From contig MU839170.1 of NCBI GenBank assembly GCA_030685235.1, positions 1-64,000 on the forward strand: a stretch of 64,000 nucleotides of DNA. Direction: 5' to 3'. The number at the start of each line of letters is the position of its first letter. The stretch's first letter is position 1. The position numbers and the translations under genes are program-made. Positions 1-14,279 of this stretch are shown here, piece by piece. This DNA comes from Copromyces sp. CBS 386.78. Taxonomy: Eukaryota; Ascomycota; Sordariomycetes; Sordariales; Sordariaceae. The notes below the pieces were generated by a model. It saw only the letters and a list, made by a program, of their open reading frames with translations. It made no database searches and was not told the origin of the DNA.

Positions 1-89
1 TATTTTTATTTTTATTTTTATTTTTATTTTTATTTTTATTTTTATTTTTATTTTTATTTTTATTTTTATTTTTATTTTTATTTTTATTT
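1..89. repeat. (ATTTTT)n microsatellite
   Basis: Uninterrupted 6-bp repeat of A followed by five T, about 15 units and truncated by the window edge. It is best read as the A-rich tail of the minus-strand retroposon beside it. Confidence 0.95.
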
Positions 90-179
90 GCCGGCCGGTA
101 GGGAGTTGCCGGCCGGTAGGGAGTTGCCGGCTGGTAGGGAGTTGCTGGCCGGTAGAGAGTTGCCGGCAAGCAGGGAATT
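90..179. repeat. 18-bp GC-rich tandem repeat, five copies
   Basis: Unit GCCGGCCGGTAGGGAGTT is repeated at 90, 108, 126, 144 and 162. The copies diverge progressively with distance from the tail, and the fifth is clearly degenerate. The other retroposon copy, near 44343, has only one such CCGGCCGGCAACTC unit, so the array expanded in this copy. Confidence 0.85.
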
Positions 180-350
180 CCCGGCAGGCAAAAAAACTTA
201 GTTGTTTTTAGTTTTCTACTATCCAAAATCTTAAAAAAACGCTTCTTTTCGATTTTTCTCAACAACCAAGCATCGGAAAAAAGAATGGCCGGTACCACAA
301 TGACCGCCTAATCGAGGCGATCATTTTGCTAGTCTTTTTATTTTAATGCA

Positions 351-700
351 TTTCCTAAAAGTGGCTTTTTTTCATTAAAATAGAAAAGTGTTTTAAAAAG
401 TATCTCGCATCTCCACTAGGGTCCACTGTCCCAGCCAATCAATTGAATGCGAGACACAGTGCGAAAAAAAACGCACGGATCAACATATCGTCCGTGTTTA
501 CGCATTCGCAGCGTCTAAACAGAAACACCACGCCGCGCTGCGTCGATGGGCCTACGGACTACGACCTTTGGTGCGGATTTCCGTTGTGACACCTTTGGTG
601 CCGTGGGCGCCATCTCCTTGCTTGGGCATGGTGTTTCAATAACTACTAAATTTAATTAGTATTAAAACGAAATTATATTTGTAGAATACTTTTATAGTCC
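351..700. other. Non-coding stretch of ordinary base composition
   Basis: Moderate GC and not visibly RIP-mutated, between the retroposon and the AT-rich block. It contains short direct repeats such as CACCTTTGGTGC / GACCTTTGGTGC near 567-600. No open frame or recognisable RNA gene was seen. Confidence 0.5.
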
Positions 701-1150
701 CGATAGGAGATCCTTAAATAAAGATAAGGTTATAAAGATTAATAAGTAGATTTATTACGAATATTAATTAAATAAGAAGGGTAAGGAAATTGAATAAATT
801 AGAATTTTTATTAGAATTATTGGATACTATAGGATTTAGATTAAGAATTTTAGTATTATTGTAATCCCCCTTTATATATTAATAAAAAAGGGAATTGAAT
901 AGGTTTAAATTAAGAATAAATAATTTATAATAGAATATTTTTAGTATTTTGTAATTACCGCCCTAATTCTAGTAACCTTCGTTTATAACGACCTAAAGTA
1001 TAGTATAATTTATTTTATAGTTGATATTTCGATCGAAAGATGGGGAATAATATTAGAGTAGATCGGCCCCGATAATAAGAAATATTTTTGTAAGTTCGAA
1101 AGTAGGATTTAATCGGAGGCTAAAAAGCGATATAATATTATTAAAAGGGA
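700..1150. other. RIP-degraded AT-rich sequence
   Basis: Very AT-rich with no open frame. It lies immediately upstream of recognisable RNase H/integrase residues, so it probably derives from the reverse-transcriptase end of the same element, but I could not confirm RT motifs. Confidence 0.4.
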
Positions 1151-2850
1151 ATTTCGAAGTTTTTTCTATATTTTTAAATGTTTGCGAAGATATTTATTCG
1201 GCGTTCGTTTTATTATTAAAATAAATATTATAGTCCTTATATATTAATTTAATAATATTATTAGTAACGTCCTTAGTACCCTATTAATAAAATAGATTAT
1301 TTAGATTAAAACTTTTAATTTTGAAATTAAGTATATTTTTGGAAGTAAAAATATAATTACCGATAGTTTATTTCGTAAATTTCTAGGACTTTTTAATTTT
1401 TATAAAAAGGAGTACGAGGTAAATATTAACGATTTTATAAATGTATAAATTTACTTTATTTTCGTTATTTATACCGATACTTTAGAGTTTATTTTTAAGG
1501 GAAATTGGTTAAACCTTTTTTACGAAATTTCTACCTATTTGATAACGTATAAGGTTTTTAACCGTTTAAAGGGATTTACTTTTAAATATTAATTTTATAA
1601 TAATGTTATAAAATATTTTATTTCCGAAGGAGTTTTTTAATTACGACCGACGAATCTTTTATAATTTTTACGGAGGTTAGTTAATAGTTTTGTAGAGCGT
1701 AAGCAGATTATATTTCGCTATTACGACGAAGTAGGTTATTAAGAAAGGGAAGGGATATATTATTATATTACCAAATATTATCATTGGAAGGGTATATATA
1801 CTAATATAGAAGAATTGATCTGCTCTTGCTCAGCTTATTAGAAATATAACCCTAAAAGGTTCGAAAATAGATATTAATAGATATTTCCTAGTATTTAATT
1901 TATAGGAAGGTAGACTTTTAATATTTAATTTATACCCGGTATAAGTAGAAAGAAAGTACTTTTATTAGAAATTAGAAATAATTTTATTAGTTATATAAAA
2001 ATTATTATTTTATTTAATATTAAGGTAGAGAATGTTTAGAAATTTCTTAAATTAGTCTTTTTCCGTTAAGGATTTCTTATTTTTATTTTAATAGACGGTA
2101 GTTTAGAGTTTATAAAAGTATTTAAAGAAGTAATTAATTTATTGGGGATCTTAAAGTATATTATTGCCCCCTATAATTTGAAGATAAATAAATTAAACGA
2201 ATAAGGATATTCGATTATCGCCGCCTCCCTAATTAAAATAACCGACGGGAATAACACTAATTAGAAAATATATTTATTTTATATTTTTTTTACTGATTAT
2301 ATAATAGTAAGAGGTAATTATAGATATATTCCCTTTTAATTTACTTATAATTATAACCCGATTACTCCTATTAAATTTAATTTACCTTCTTAGAGAATAA
2401 TAAATTAGGAAAATAATAATAAGTATATAATAAGAGAGGAGTTAATTTCTATTGTAATTATTATATATATAAATATTAAATATTATTTTACTTAAATAAC
2501 CGAGAAAGTTATAATAATAAGAAAGAAGGCTATTAATTATTATAATAAGTATAATTAGCGAAGGATAAAACTTTTAAATAGTTAAATTAAAGAAGGAGAT
2601 TTAGTATTAATTTACGATAGTATTCGGCGTATTAATATAAATTTTAATAGGAAGTTAATTTATTAGTAGAGAAGTCCGTATTATATCCGCCGAATTTTAG
2701 GTAATATTTATTATATTAGAACCCTCGATAGCGTAGAAATTAATAAATCGGTTAATTTTTAAAGGATTAAAAAATTTATTATAAAGGATAGTATAATATT
2801 AGTAATAAATAAATTTAAAGTTCTATTAAATTAGATTAATTTTAAGGGAG
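1150..2850 (+). pseudogene. RIP-degraded Ty3/gypsy pol relic (RNase H end and integrase)
   Basis: Plus-strand translation, ignoring the many TAG/TAA stops created by RIP, gives an ordered retrotransposon pol tail. First comes an RNase H-end motif like EIKYIFGSKNIITDSL (about 1320-1375). Next is a degenerate integrase HHCC region (about 1720-1855; HDEVG.., YYHWKG.., then a CS-C pair). The integrase core follows with an LIDGS box (about 2085-2105). The C-terminal GDLVLIYDSIRR / YYIRTLDSVEINKS segment sits at about 2598-2760. These are the usual Ty3/gypsy landmarks in their usual order. Stops and Cys-to-Tyr changes make it non-functional. No LTRs were located for it. Confidence 0.65.
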
Positions 2851-5800
2851 GATAAAGAAATTTTGAATAATTTAATAATAGAATAATATTAAAGGAAATA
2901 GGATAGCGAAATCTAGGTACCGGCCTAAATGAAGAAAAAATAGTATTTTAATTATAATAGGTAATAAAATTTTGTATTAAAGTATAAAAAGTAAAAGTAG
3001 TAAAATAGAATTAGCGTTTAGAAATCCCCTTATTAAATATTAAATTACTAGGTAATTAGGAAAAAGTAAATTCTAAAGAAGAGGAGGAAGAGTTTTAGTA
3101 GAGGAGATCCGTACCCCGACCGAGATTTTTAATTTAATATTTTTTTATTCTTTTTTCTTTTTATTCTTTTTATTCTCTACCTTTTCCCTCCCTAATTCCC
3201 TCCCTATCCCTATACGTTAAAAATATATTTTTTTATTTCTTCCCCCTTATTATTTTAATCCGAATTTATATATTTTTATTTGTTTATTTTATTTTTTTCG
3301 TTTAAAAGTTCGAATAAAGAGAAATCCTTGCTAATTCTATAATATAAATAATTTTAACCTATTTCTAGCCTTAATATATTGAAAGCCCTTAGAGAATTAT
3401 AAATTTAAGTAGGAGTAGGTTTAAAATATACGATTGAAAAATTAGCGTATTATTTAAATATAATTACTATTTTTAGTTTAAAGAGTAATTTATTTTATAA
3501 GGCTTTAGAAGGGAGGAGATTTATTTAGGCTACCTTTTTAAAGGAAGATTCTTCTTAAAGGAAATTTATTTTTTCGTTAACTATTTTTATTATTTAGAAA
3601 CCGCTTTTAAAATTATTTTATCTATACTATTAATACTTTAATTTAATAGATACTTTTTTATATTCTTTAATTAAATATAGTATAAACTTTGCTATTTACA
3701 AAGGTAATTTAAATTATTAGAGTTAAGGATTATTATTAAGGATTATTTAAAACTATTAAAAAAATCATTTAATTTTTAGGCTTGGGAAGACTATTTAAAT
3801 ATTGGAAGATTTTGCTTTCTTAGTTAAATAATTTATTACTAATTACCCTATTAAGAGGTCTTAAATTAAGGGAAGAGAAATACCCGATTTTTTATTACTT
3901 TTCCTAAAGAAAATGATATTTTTATATCGATATTACTTTCGCTATCGATATTACTATTATTTTTATTTTCGTTATTGGCCTTTTAAGTATAATATAATAA
4001 AGTATTAACGCTTAGCGAAGGAAACGATGTAATTTACTTCTTTAATTTTTTATACTATTTAAAACTATTAGATTTAGGGTTGTTTAATTGAATATAAATT
4101 ATTAAGGACCGACCTCTAATCTTTACCTCTCCTAAGAAGAGAGACGATAAAATTATATAAGATTGTTTTCGATTATTCTATTATTAACGATTTATATACG
4201 TAGAATTAAGCGTTGGATTGATAAAATATTAGTAAGGTTATCCGAACGAATAATACCCTTTAGTGGTTAATTTGCTATAAATTATTTTTCGGTACTTTAA
4301 TAATATTAATTAGGCGTTTAAGAGGAAATGTCCTTTTTAGAGTATAGTACTTGCGAAGGATAATAGTTTTATTCCCGCTTTTTAAATATATTTATATTTT
4401 ATTATTTTCTATTCTTATTGTTTTTATTTTTGTCTACTTTTTTCTATGCTTTTTACTATTTTTATTATTAGAGTTTTTATTTTTGTGCGAAAGCGGTATT
4501 TTAGGTTTTAATTACTTTTGAAGGGAAGATATATTACGAGATAAGGAGTATTATTATTACGTAGAGATCCGTATTAAAGGAAATATATTAAGGAATATAT
4601 TATATAATATTATTTTTTCTTTATTAAAATTACCGCTACCTTTTCTTACCCCTCCGAAAAATATTAATAGAATTATTCCGCCCCGAAACTTTTTTATAAG
4701 ATTTCTTCTTCTTTAAAGACGATTAATAACCCTTTATTTTAAATTAAATATTATAAAAGGAACGAAGATATTTCCGAATTGGTTAATTATTTTTATTTTT
4801 ATTAGGAATAACCTTTTCTTTAATTAATATAAGTAAACGAAGTAATTTTACGTTCCCGAGTTTATTATTAATTTTAGTACCCCTAATATTTAAGCCCTTC
4901 CTTTTTAATTCTAAAACCTCTACTTTGTATTGAATATATTTAAATTATTATATAGGATCCTAAGGAATAGGATTAGAATAATAAAATTATTAAGAAGGAA
5001 TAAAACCTTCGATCGATATTAAAAAACCTCCGTTCTTATTTTTAAATAGGAAATTATATTTTCCGTTATAGAAATCCTTATAATATTAGTTAAAAGTTTT
5101 GAAGGCTTTAAGGAATTCTTAAAAAGTAATATAATTGATAGCCTTTTTAATATATTAATAATAATTAATATAAATCCCCCCTTTAATATTCCGACCTATA
5201 GAAATATACCCGATAAAAGGAGTTTATATAAGCGGAGTTTTCTATTGCTATTTATTAATATAAATTGATGTAAAGGTTTTTTAAAAATGGGCGACGTAGT
5301 AAGTATAAGTAATTCGGTTTTTAAAAGAGAAATATAGTTAATAAAGGAAATAGAGATTAATACCCGATTTAATTATTTATTTTTATTTAAATATTTAAAT
5401 TATTAATACTAAAATATATTCTTTCTTAAAATTTAATAAAGAATTATAGTACCCCTAAGGCTAATTTCCCTTCTTTTCGATAAAAATCAGGTTATAAAAT
5501 TCCTTTTTACTAAAAATATTTTCTATTGCCTTTAAAATAATCTCCTAATATTTAATAAATATATTAAAATTCTTGATAAATTACGAAAGGAAAACGATAT
5601 TTTTAAGTAATTTCTATTATAGGTAGAATAGATTTGTAGTTTGTAGTACGTAGAGGGTATAGATTTTTATGTATTTTACGAAGGTAAAGTAGGTTATAGT
5701 ATATAGAATATTCTAAAAGTTATTTATAAGGATAAATAGGTAATAGTTAAAATTAATATAAATTTTAGAGAGGATTTATTATTTGCTATTGGGACGTTTA

Positions 5801-7650
5801 TTTATATAACGAACCTAATTTATTATCTTTAGAGGAAATTAGGGAATAGGAATTGAATTTCTAAATATAATTAAGCGGTTATAAATATTTATTTATAGTT
5901 TTTTAATATTTTAGTAAGGCTATAGAATTATATTAAAAGTAGAAAGAAATAGGAAATTAGCGCGAATTATAATTTAAGTAGGGTTAGTTATAGAAGGCGA
6001 AAAAGAAATTGAGGATGAGGATATAGTATTAATATGAGAAAGAATTTAGGTAAAACGATAATAGTAATATAAATTGTAAGAAAAATTAGGAAAGAAGTAG
6101 GAATTAAGGATTTTTTATACTTAGTTAGCGTACGCTAATTAAGAGGAGATTAAAAATCGGTTTAATTACGTACTTAAGGATTTTAATAATTAGTTAAAGT
6201 AGTAAGGAAAGAAAAAGTATTGAAATAGAAGGAGCGGTTTACGGTTTATATTATTATTGTAGTTAGAGAAGAGGCTTAAACCCCCGAATAAGGGAAGAAA
6301 AAGAAAAGGAATTCCTTTTATAAAGTATTATTTATAATTATTATTTAGTAAAAGGGTATTATTAAATAAGTAGTTAGGTATAAAATTCCTTTATTTTAAT
6401 TACTTAATTTCCCCTTAGTTATAAAAGGGATAATAAAGCGGAAAGAAAAATATTAAACGAAAGATTATTACTTTATATTTTCCTTAGAAAAGTTTAGTAA
6501 TTTAGAGTTTAAGTAGGTATTAACCTAAGTTAATAAATAAAATTAAAAGTATTCTTCTATTAATTTTACGTTAGGAAGTATTTCGATAAATAGTTTTAAC
6601 TTTAAAATTCTATTTAAATACCCTCCTTTTTAAACCCCTTTAGGAAGATTTTTTCTTTATCCCTTTTATTTTATTTAAGGACGAAATATAGTATATAATA
6701 AGTATTTAGAAAGGAAAATGTTTATATAGGAGATTATAGCCCTTAGAAAAAGGAGGAGATTAAATTTTAAAGTTTATTAATTATTTATAAAAGAACGGTT
6801 TTCTTTTATTAAATTTCTTTTTCTAAATTTCTACCTTTAATAATTTATTTATATTAAATCCTTAAATATTTTTTTTGCCCCTCTTAGTTTAATTATTAAA
6901 GATTTTTTTTAATAAATTTACTATAATACTTTTTTTACCCGCTATCTCTTCGCTTACTACCCCTATCCTAAAGGGTCCTTTACTCCCGTTTATTTTATAT
7001 TTAAATCTTTTTAAAAATATTTATTGCGTTGTTTATAAAGCCTTTATATATTAGAATTGGGAAATTTAGAATTAATTAGTTTAAAAATTTAAATTCGGAA
7101 AAGTTTACCCCTTTTACGTAAAAAATTAATTACTTAAGGAATATTATTTAAATATCGATTAGAAATTCGTCCGTTTTCTTAAGAATAGTAAAATTAATAT
7201 AAAAAATTCTCTTATTTTTAATATTATTATATTATTATAGGATAAAATATTTTATTAGCGTATAATTAGTAAAGATCTGTCCGAGGCCCTTCGCGGTTAT
7301 AGTATAAAGGAGGATATTCCTTCGATAAATTAGGAGTTTATTGTAGTAGGGTTTATTAATTTATAGTATACATATAATATAGAAAATTAAATTAAAGGTA
7401 TATTAATTATTACGGCCTTATTTTAGTTCTTAAGAGATTTTGGGGATATAATTTATATTCTATTAGAAATATAGTTAATTACTATTAAAAATTAATTGCC
7501 AACTTCTTTTATATAATTATATTAGAATTTCCGAAGGATAAAGTAGTAGTATATCCCTATTATTTATAAATTTTATTTTAGCCTAATAATTTTCGATTAA
7601 AGAGAATTCGGATAGTACTATTATAATAATATTTATAATAAAAGCCGAAA
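2851..7650. other. RIP-degraded repeat DNA without assignable domains
   Basis: About 4.8 kb of extremely AT-rich sequence with no open frame longer than chance. The composition (TA-rich, almost no CA/TG-rich coding signal) is the RIP signature, so the stretch is almost certainly dead transposon sequence. I could not place confident gag, RT or transposase motifs. Two polymers of mixed polarity are possible. Confidence 0.5.
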
Positions 7651-8708
7651 GGAGATTATAAGGAGTATTTACTTCCGGTATACGATAAATAATTATATAT
7701 ATATAAATAAAATAGGAAATTGCCTGCCGGAAATCCTAAAATAAATATAGTAAATTAATAATTTTTTTTTATTATAGCGCTATTAATAGACCTACAGTCT
7801 CTAAGTATTTAAAATTACCTATATTTTCTTTATCGAAATTAATTATAAGGGGATAAAAATCAACCGCTCCGTACGCCCTAATAAATATTTTCGTTTATAG
7901 GAGGAGGGTAATTATTAGAAAATATATAATTAAATTAAGGATAAGGAATAAGTTAAGAAAATAATAGTCCGATAGTAAATAAGAATTATTTATAATATTT
8001 TATAAATTAAATAGTAGAGAAGAAGTTGTATAATATTAGATATAAAATAGTAATTCTATTACTATATTTAAAATTACTACTTTTTTAAATTTAAAAACGA
8101 ATTAAAGTATTAAAGTAAACCGAAATACCTTAATAACTATACGATAATAATTAGTAGGACGATTCGCTTTAAAGAAATAAAAGATTTAAAAGTTTTTTAT
8201 AATTTCCCCTATTAAATTGAAATATAGTAAAGGCCCGTACGATAATAGTTAATTAAAAGAGGGTTAATTTATAGTTTATAGGAGATTTTTACTTAGAGTT
8301 TATTAAATATATAAATTTTTATATTATGTTAAAATATATTTTAACCCGTCTAATTCCTAAATACGATTAATCCCCCTGCTACCCTTTAAATAAAAAAGGA
8401 TAAGGTAAACTACGAGTAAGTATTAAGAAAAGATATTTAATTTATTATAATTAAAAAGATATTCGCTAATTATTTTATATTCCTAATAAAAATAAAGGCG
8501 GATAGAAATTTTTACGTAGTAAATTAAATTAAGAAGGAAAAATGTAAATTAGAATATAAATATTCTCCTTCCTTTAATATTAAATAGTGTTCAAATATTT
8601 TTACGCCCGAATAATTTAATTTTAAGGTTTTAAAAACGACTATATATTAATATTTAGGCGAAATCGAAATAATTTAGGCTTAGGAATATATAGCGGCGAG
8701 GACCCGAA
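7650..8708 (+). pseudogene. RIP-degraded Ty1/copia-like integrase relic, interrupted by a later insertion
   Basis: A plus-strand conceptual translation contains KARTIIV (about 8230), then CYPLNKKGQGKLRVSIKKRY- and YIPNKNK-like strings (about 8375-8505). These resemble the segment after the copia integrase core (EKARTM.., then a CYPL.KK.KG.KL..R...G.LVGY..IYRI..P..N.V pattern). The sequence is cut at 8708 by the 7.4-kb gypsy element. A basic frame (RTRKYKARLEEKKRLAE) reads across the reconstructed empty site into 16119, supporting a nested insertion. The family call is tentative because of the heavy mutation. Confidence 0.4.
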
Positions 8709-8713
8709 AGTAT

Positions 8714-8956
8714 TATCACGGGGATAACACCGTTGGGGGGTATGGTTGGATATACGTAGTTGTACGAAGAAGGAAAGAAGGAGAGGAGGGAGGAGTACGG
8801 TCTAAATATAGGGCAGGCTATACCGTACTTAGATCCAGACCGAAGCCTACTAATATATACGTACAATCCTATTAGCCAATAGCCAATAAGCACGACTGGC
8901 TATACCTAGTCGTGTACGCAGTACCTAGTAGTACTATTACAAGTAAGCCTATAATA
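8714..8956 (-). repeat. 3' LTR of the gypsy element
   Basis: Direct copy of 15876-16118, same length. It is more RIP-mutated than its partner: the terminal GTGATA has become ATAATA. The purine-rich strand TCTTTTATAGGTAGGTAG, just inside it on the minus strand, is the likely polypurine tract. Confidence 0.9.
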
Positions 8957-9599
8957 CTACCTACCTATAAAAGAAGTTTATAGAATTTTAAACAATCTAT
9001 TTAATATATATATATAAAATAATAGAATTTTACTTCAATCCCCGTCTACCAACTCCTCGATCCGTGATTAGCCGTCTTCTAATTCTATAGTCTGTAATTC
9101 AATGCTTATAATCCGTAATCGAATATTGTCGTTACCCTACTAGTAGGTTCTAGCTTCTAAATGTGCCTCTATATTCCTTATCGGGGGCTGCTTTCCTTAC
9201 TAAACTTCTGCTAACTTCCTAAATACTTTGCAAAAGAATTCGTCTATCTTCTTTAAATCCTCCTTAGATAAAGGTTCGAATTCCCGGCTTACTAATTCGA
9301 CCGTAGCTTCCTATACTTTATAGCCTACTATAATATCCGTTATAGCAATATTAATCTACTCCTTTAAATCGGTAATATATTTAGAACATCTCGGGAACGG
9401 GGCCGGGGATGCCGTTTAGCGTATTTAGGGTACGGGCGACGCTATATAGCGTATTTAAGGTACAGGCAACGCTATATAGCGTATTTAGGGTATTAGGGCC
9501 CTTCGCTTTAGAATTAGGGTCCGCTCTTAAAATATAGTTTTAATCTCTAGCTAGCTCTAAACTACTAGCGGGATAAGGGTATTTAGGTAGTCGTGGTAA

Positions 9600-12500
9600 A
9601 ATGTAATAATAAAGTCCCTTACTCCCTTAACGTTATCGAAGGGTTTATCGGTAGGATTGTAATATTTCTACTTTATAATATAGAACTAATAATAGTTGCC
9701 TCTTCATTAAAAATAGTTTAAGAATTTATTAAATTCCTATTCCGCTACCTCCTTATAATTATTTATTTTAATTATAATTCTACCTTCGTTAACTCGTACG
9801 TCGCTTTGCAAGTCGGCCTAGTTAGGGAGGCTTTTATAATAAGGTTTTACTATAAAAACGTAGAATATTGGCGAATACTTTATATTAATAAGTAAGATTA
9901 GTTTAATATTATATAATTATATTTAATTTATTTTAAAAGGGCCCTCCTATTATAGGGATAACTTATTATATAGCTTACCGTTATTGAAATTAGTCGTATT
10001 AAATAAAACGAAATTACTAGCGTAATATTTTAATATATTAAATGGATTCTCATTAGTATTAACCTCGTACTAATCCTATACCTTCTTCGTAAAGGTATGT
10101 ATATAGTCCTAAATAGCCTCGAAACGAACGAATAATTTGCTAACCTTTATATATTCCTTCTACTATACTAGCGAAAAACTTTCTAATAATACGACCGCTA
10201 CAAATTTAATACTTATACGGGGGTAGAAATTGTAATTAATAAAGAAAGGGGTTACGCCCGTAGTTAATAATACTATATTATTCCCTACGAATTCCGCTAA
10301 TAGCAGCTATCGTATTCAGTCTATTTATGCCCAATTAACGAAAATACGTAGATATTATTCTATTTTTATATTAATACGCTCTATTTAGGCATTAGTCTAT
10401 AAGTAGAAAGCGGAATTTAATAGTTTCTTAATAGTTAGACGTTTATAGATCGTAGACTAGAATAAGGATACAAATTAGGTATTACAATCGGAAACGACGG
10501 TATTGGGTAGATTATAAAGGGTATAAATACGGTTAATAAAATAGTTTACTAATTCTTCTACTTCTATAGTAATAGTCGGAATATAGTAACGTATTTTTAT
10601 TAAACAGTCTACGATAATAGTAATATATTTAAATTTCTAGCTTAAATAAAGGCTTTTTAACAAAAGGGAAACGTAATCGACCGATATATCAATCTATAGC
10701 ATATAAACCGCTAATATAAGGTTGAAATAGCCTACTTTAACTTATTATAACGCCTTCGTTTTAAAATATACTAGGCAACCTTTATAATAAGCCTTAACAA
10801 CCTCCGCTATACCTAACCAATACTAATACTCGTTTATTTATACCTATATCTTATCCCTTCCTAGATAACCGGCCGTTAGTAATAAGTAAACGCGGTAAAT
10901 TAGTAGTAGATAAGTAGCGGTATTATTAAAGTCGATAAATACCCTCCCTCTATAATAAGCCTTACTTCCCGTCGTAGAACATTTAGCGAAGGCGATTTTA
11001 AGCTTCTTCTTAATATAAGGGCGCTATTCAATACGGCCTAAATCCTTTAAATAATTAATAATTTCTTATATTAAAGTTAATTAGTTGTAATTTTCGTTAA
11101 TAATATTGTCGATTAATTTGTCTAATTCCTCTAAAATATTTAGGGAAAAAAGGAATACTTCCTTATCGAAATTGAAATCGTTACTAATTATTATAGCTAA
11201 TAGGGAGAGGCAACCCTCTTTAAAGCAGGCGGAGTCGATAAACTTATAGTTTCTTACCTTTAGGCAATAATCGTTTATATCTAGAAGTATATCTTCTAAC
11301 TTCCTATTTAGTATATCGGAGCGAAGATTTCGTAACCCTAATATATAAAGGATCGAGAAATTAAATTGTAACAGAAATTATAACTACCGTATATAGCGGG
11401 GTATAAATTGCTTATTTATTATAAAGGTCTTTAAATTCTTATAATTTATAATAATATTAAAAGGTTGTTAAGCGCTTTCTAATTCTAGGCGCCACTCTTC
11501 TAAAGCTTTAATAATAGCGAAGAACTCTTTATTATAAATATTATAATTACACTCCACTACTAAGTGCTACGCTAAAAAATACGCAATTAAGTAGAATTTA
11601 CCGTTATCCCCGTATTAAGAAAGGGTGCCTCCAAAAACCTAATTCGAAGTATTAGTCTCAACGACTATCTTCTTAGACCAGTCGTAAATCCGTAGGGTTA
11701 GGCCGCTAATAAACACAACCTTTAAGGTCTCGAAAGCGGATTACTATACCGTAGTCTATAACCACTCCACGTCCTTTTTCGTAAAGTCGTATAATAATAC
11801 CGCTATTATTAAAAAACCTTTAATAAAATAACGATAGAAGTTAGCAAATTTTAAGAAACTCTATAAAAGCTTCTTTAACGTCGGAGGTTATTAATTTATA
11901 ATAGCCTTAACCTTTACTGGATCTATTTCGATACCGCCGGATATAATAATTAATTTAAAATATTTGGTTTTCTTAATATAAAATTCGCACTTATCGATAT
12001 CAATTTGTAAGCTGGCCTTTTCTAAGCGGGTAAAAATATCGTCTACGTACTTCTAATACTCCTCTTCGTTATCTAAGAAAATAAAGATATTATCCAAGTA
12101 AGCGGTCGTATATATATTTAGGATATTATATAAAATATCGTTAATATAGTTCTAAAATATACTAAGCGCTCTTTATAGGCCGAAAGGATAAATAAATAAT
12201 TTAAATAGTCTAAAGTAAGTAATAAATACCGTTAACTATTCGTATCCTTCTATAACGCGAATACGGTTAAAAGCGGCGATAATATCCAGCTTAGTAAAAA
12301 TCTTTACTTTACAAATAGCGTCAAAATTTTCCTTAATTAAAGGAAGCAGGTAGCGGCTCTTAAAAATAACGTTATTAATCCCCCTATAATCTATATAAAT
12401 CTTAATACTTCCGCCTAACTTCTATACTAATAGGATCTAGGAAGAGGCCTCTAATTACAAAGGGCAAATAAACCCATTACAAAAATTCTCGTCGATCCAC

Positions 12501-13900
12501 TTTTTAATTACACTTAATTCGTCGGGGTTAAACGCCTTTAATCTCGTATAGGGCGCCTACTCTCCCGGGCGGAATTCGATCTTAAAATTATAAAAGCGGT
12601 AGGGGGGTAAAACTATTACATTATAAGGTCTAAAAACGTTAAAGTAATTCTAATATTACTTAGGAAGCTTTTCCTTAATCTAAATATCGGTTTTAGGCAA
12701 TTTATCAGCCTTCTCGTAGAATTTAGCCACGTCTTCCTCTATAATATTAGCGGCGAATCTAATAGCTTCGCAACGTTCGAAATCCTCGTCCGCATTACTG
12801 CTAAAGTAAATATATTTAACGATCTTTACTACTCGGATAGCAACTTTAAATTTTTTATTAACATAAACGTTAATCTATAAATAATAACGTTTGCTTAATA
12901 ATTTCTTATACTTAGCGCCATTACCATCCCAGATCTCTTATTCCATTTCTAAGGTAAGGTTCGCCAAACCGTTAAATATATTATAATCGTAGTTGTACTC
13001 AATTCCTATCCCTGCCCCTCTATTAACAACGCTTTTATTATTTTTATATTTTTTAAATTTTAGGGCGCCCCCCTCTACCTTTTTAACCCGGGCTTCCTCC
13101 TCCGCCCTAGCCTCTTCCAAAATCTTATATAGTTCTAAGTACGAAGTATAGAATATTCGCAAGTTATACTTCTCATATAACTAATTGAAGCTAGCGGCCA
13201 TTATATCCCTAATATCTACGGAATTAACCGGCTCGTTTGAAAAATATATTTTATATACTATAATATAGTAGTAAGGGTCGGATCTTCGCTGGCCGGCTAC
13301 AGTACGGCAAATAGTAGGCTTAGTCCACTTAGGAGCTTTAGTAACGGTATCGTTATTAATAATATCGGGAGCGGGGTCCGCGATTAGGGCGGGATCTAGG
13401 GTAGTATCGTTTTCAACGGTATCGGAAGCGGGGTCCGCAATTAGGGTATTAGAGTTAGCTACTTCAATTATACTTTATATAATCTCGTAATAACGCGTAT
13501 AAATATATTTCCAAACCTTAAACGCATACTATAAGGAAAGTAAAAGATCTGCGGGGAGGTAGCAATTCGTATAGTAATTAATAAAGGTAACGGCACCGTT
13601 TAATTATAATATTATAAGGTTATAAAGTTTGAATTACAGTATACCTAAAATAACAGAATAATCGTCGGCCAAATTGTAGGCTAGCATAATAATTATTTCT
13701 ATATAGTAACCGATCCGTAGCTGGACCTTATAGTAATAGGTAATAAGGTCCTTAAATATACCGTCTACTAGATATAAGGCTTTTAATTTAAAAAGTTTTA
13801 ATAGCGGAATAATATAGCGAACGGCAAAACTACAATCGATAAAAGCGAGAGTAGAATAACCGCTATTAATTAGAACGGTATACTTACTTCGTTAATTATA
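9600..13900 (-). pseudogene. Gypsy pol relic: protease, RT, RNase H, integrase, chromodomain-like tail
   Basis: Minus-strand translation through stops shows, in order, five domains. The retropepsin (about 13890-13590) starts NSGYST, where Asn replaces the catalytic Asp as a G-to-A change would give, and ends near VILGI. The RT has a LDNIFIF box (about 12105-12075) followed by CEFYIKKTKY (about 11990). RNase H follows (about 11900-11480). The integrase core (about 10510-10330) has VSDCNT-FVS and then AFYL-TNA-IERIN, the degraded form of the family's D, HPQTDGQTER region. The tail near 9800-9600 resembles a chromodomain (FYIIK-KYY.PTDKP.DNVKG). RIP stops abolish coding throughout. Confidence 0.75.
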
Positions 13901-14279
13901 CGGACTATAAATAATTTAAATAGAGAAGAGGATAGAATTATTATTATAACTATTTAAATTTAAATTTTTAAATTAAATTACTTTTAAATCTGCTAAATTA
14001 TCTACCTCCTCCTCTATTATTACTATAAACGACAGCTTCTTTAAACGATTTAGTAGAGAGGCGGCGTATTTCCTACGCTATATTCCGTAGGCTGGGCAGG
14101 AGTTGGAGCGGGGGGTATAGCGGGAGCGGCGGGCTTACTAGTAGCGACGGCGTTAATACGAACGCTGTTATTACTATTATTACTATAGCCGGTCTAGCCT
14201 ATAGCGGGTTTACTACGGTTACCGTTATTATTTCCTTTATTATAACGGTTACAATAGTCGCGCTCCCTTTACTCCTTAG

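Larger units (their letters stand above)
1..350 (-). mobile_element. SINE-like retroposon, copy A (3' tail at the window start)
   Basis: Read on the minus strand, this segment matches a second copy at about 44183-44524. Shared landmarks, in order, are a hairpin around the core TCGATTAGGCGG, a GAGAAAAATCGAAAAGAA block, an ACTAAGTTTTTTT block, then CCGGC-rich repeats. It ends in an A-rich tail of (AAAAAT)n, seen here as (ATTTTT)n at 1-89. The tails of the two copies differ in sequence, as expected for independently retroposed A-tailed elements. No reading frame is present. The 5' end is not sharply defined, and the tail may run beyond the window. Confidence 0.55.

Noticed and set aside
8654..8893. 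79- and 73-codon matching minus-strand frames at 8.7 and 15.9 kb suggesting a small gene family
   Set aside because: They are the two LTRs of one retrotransposon read in the same frame.
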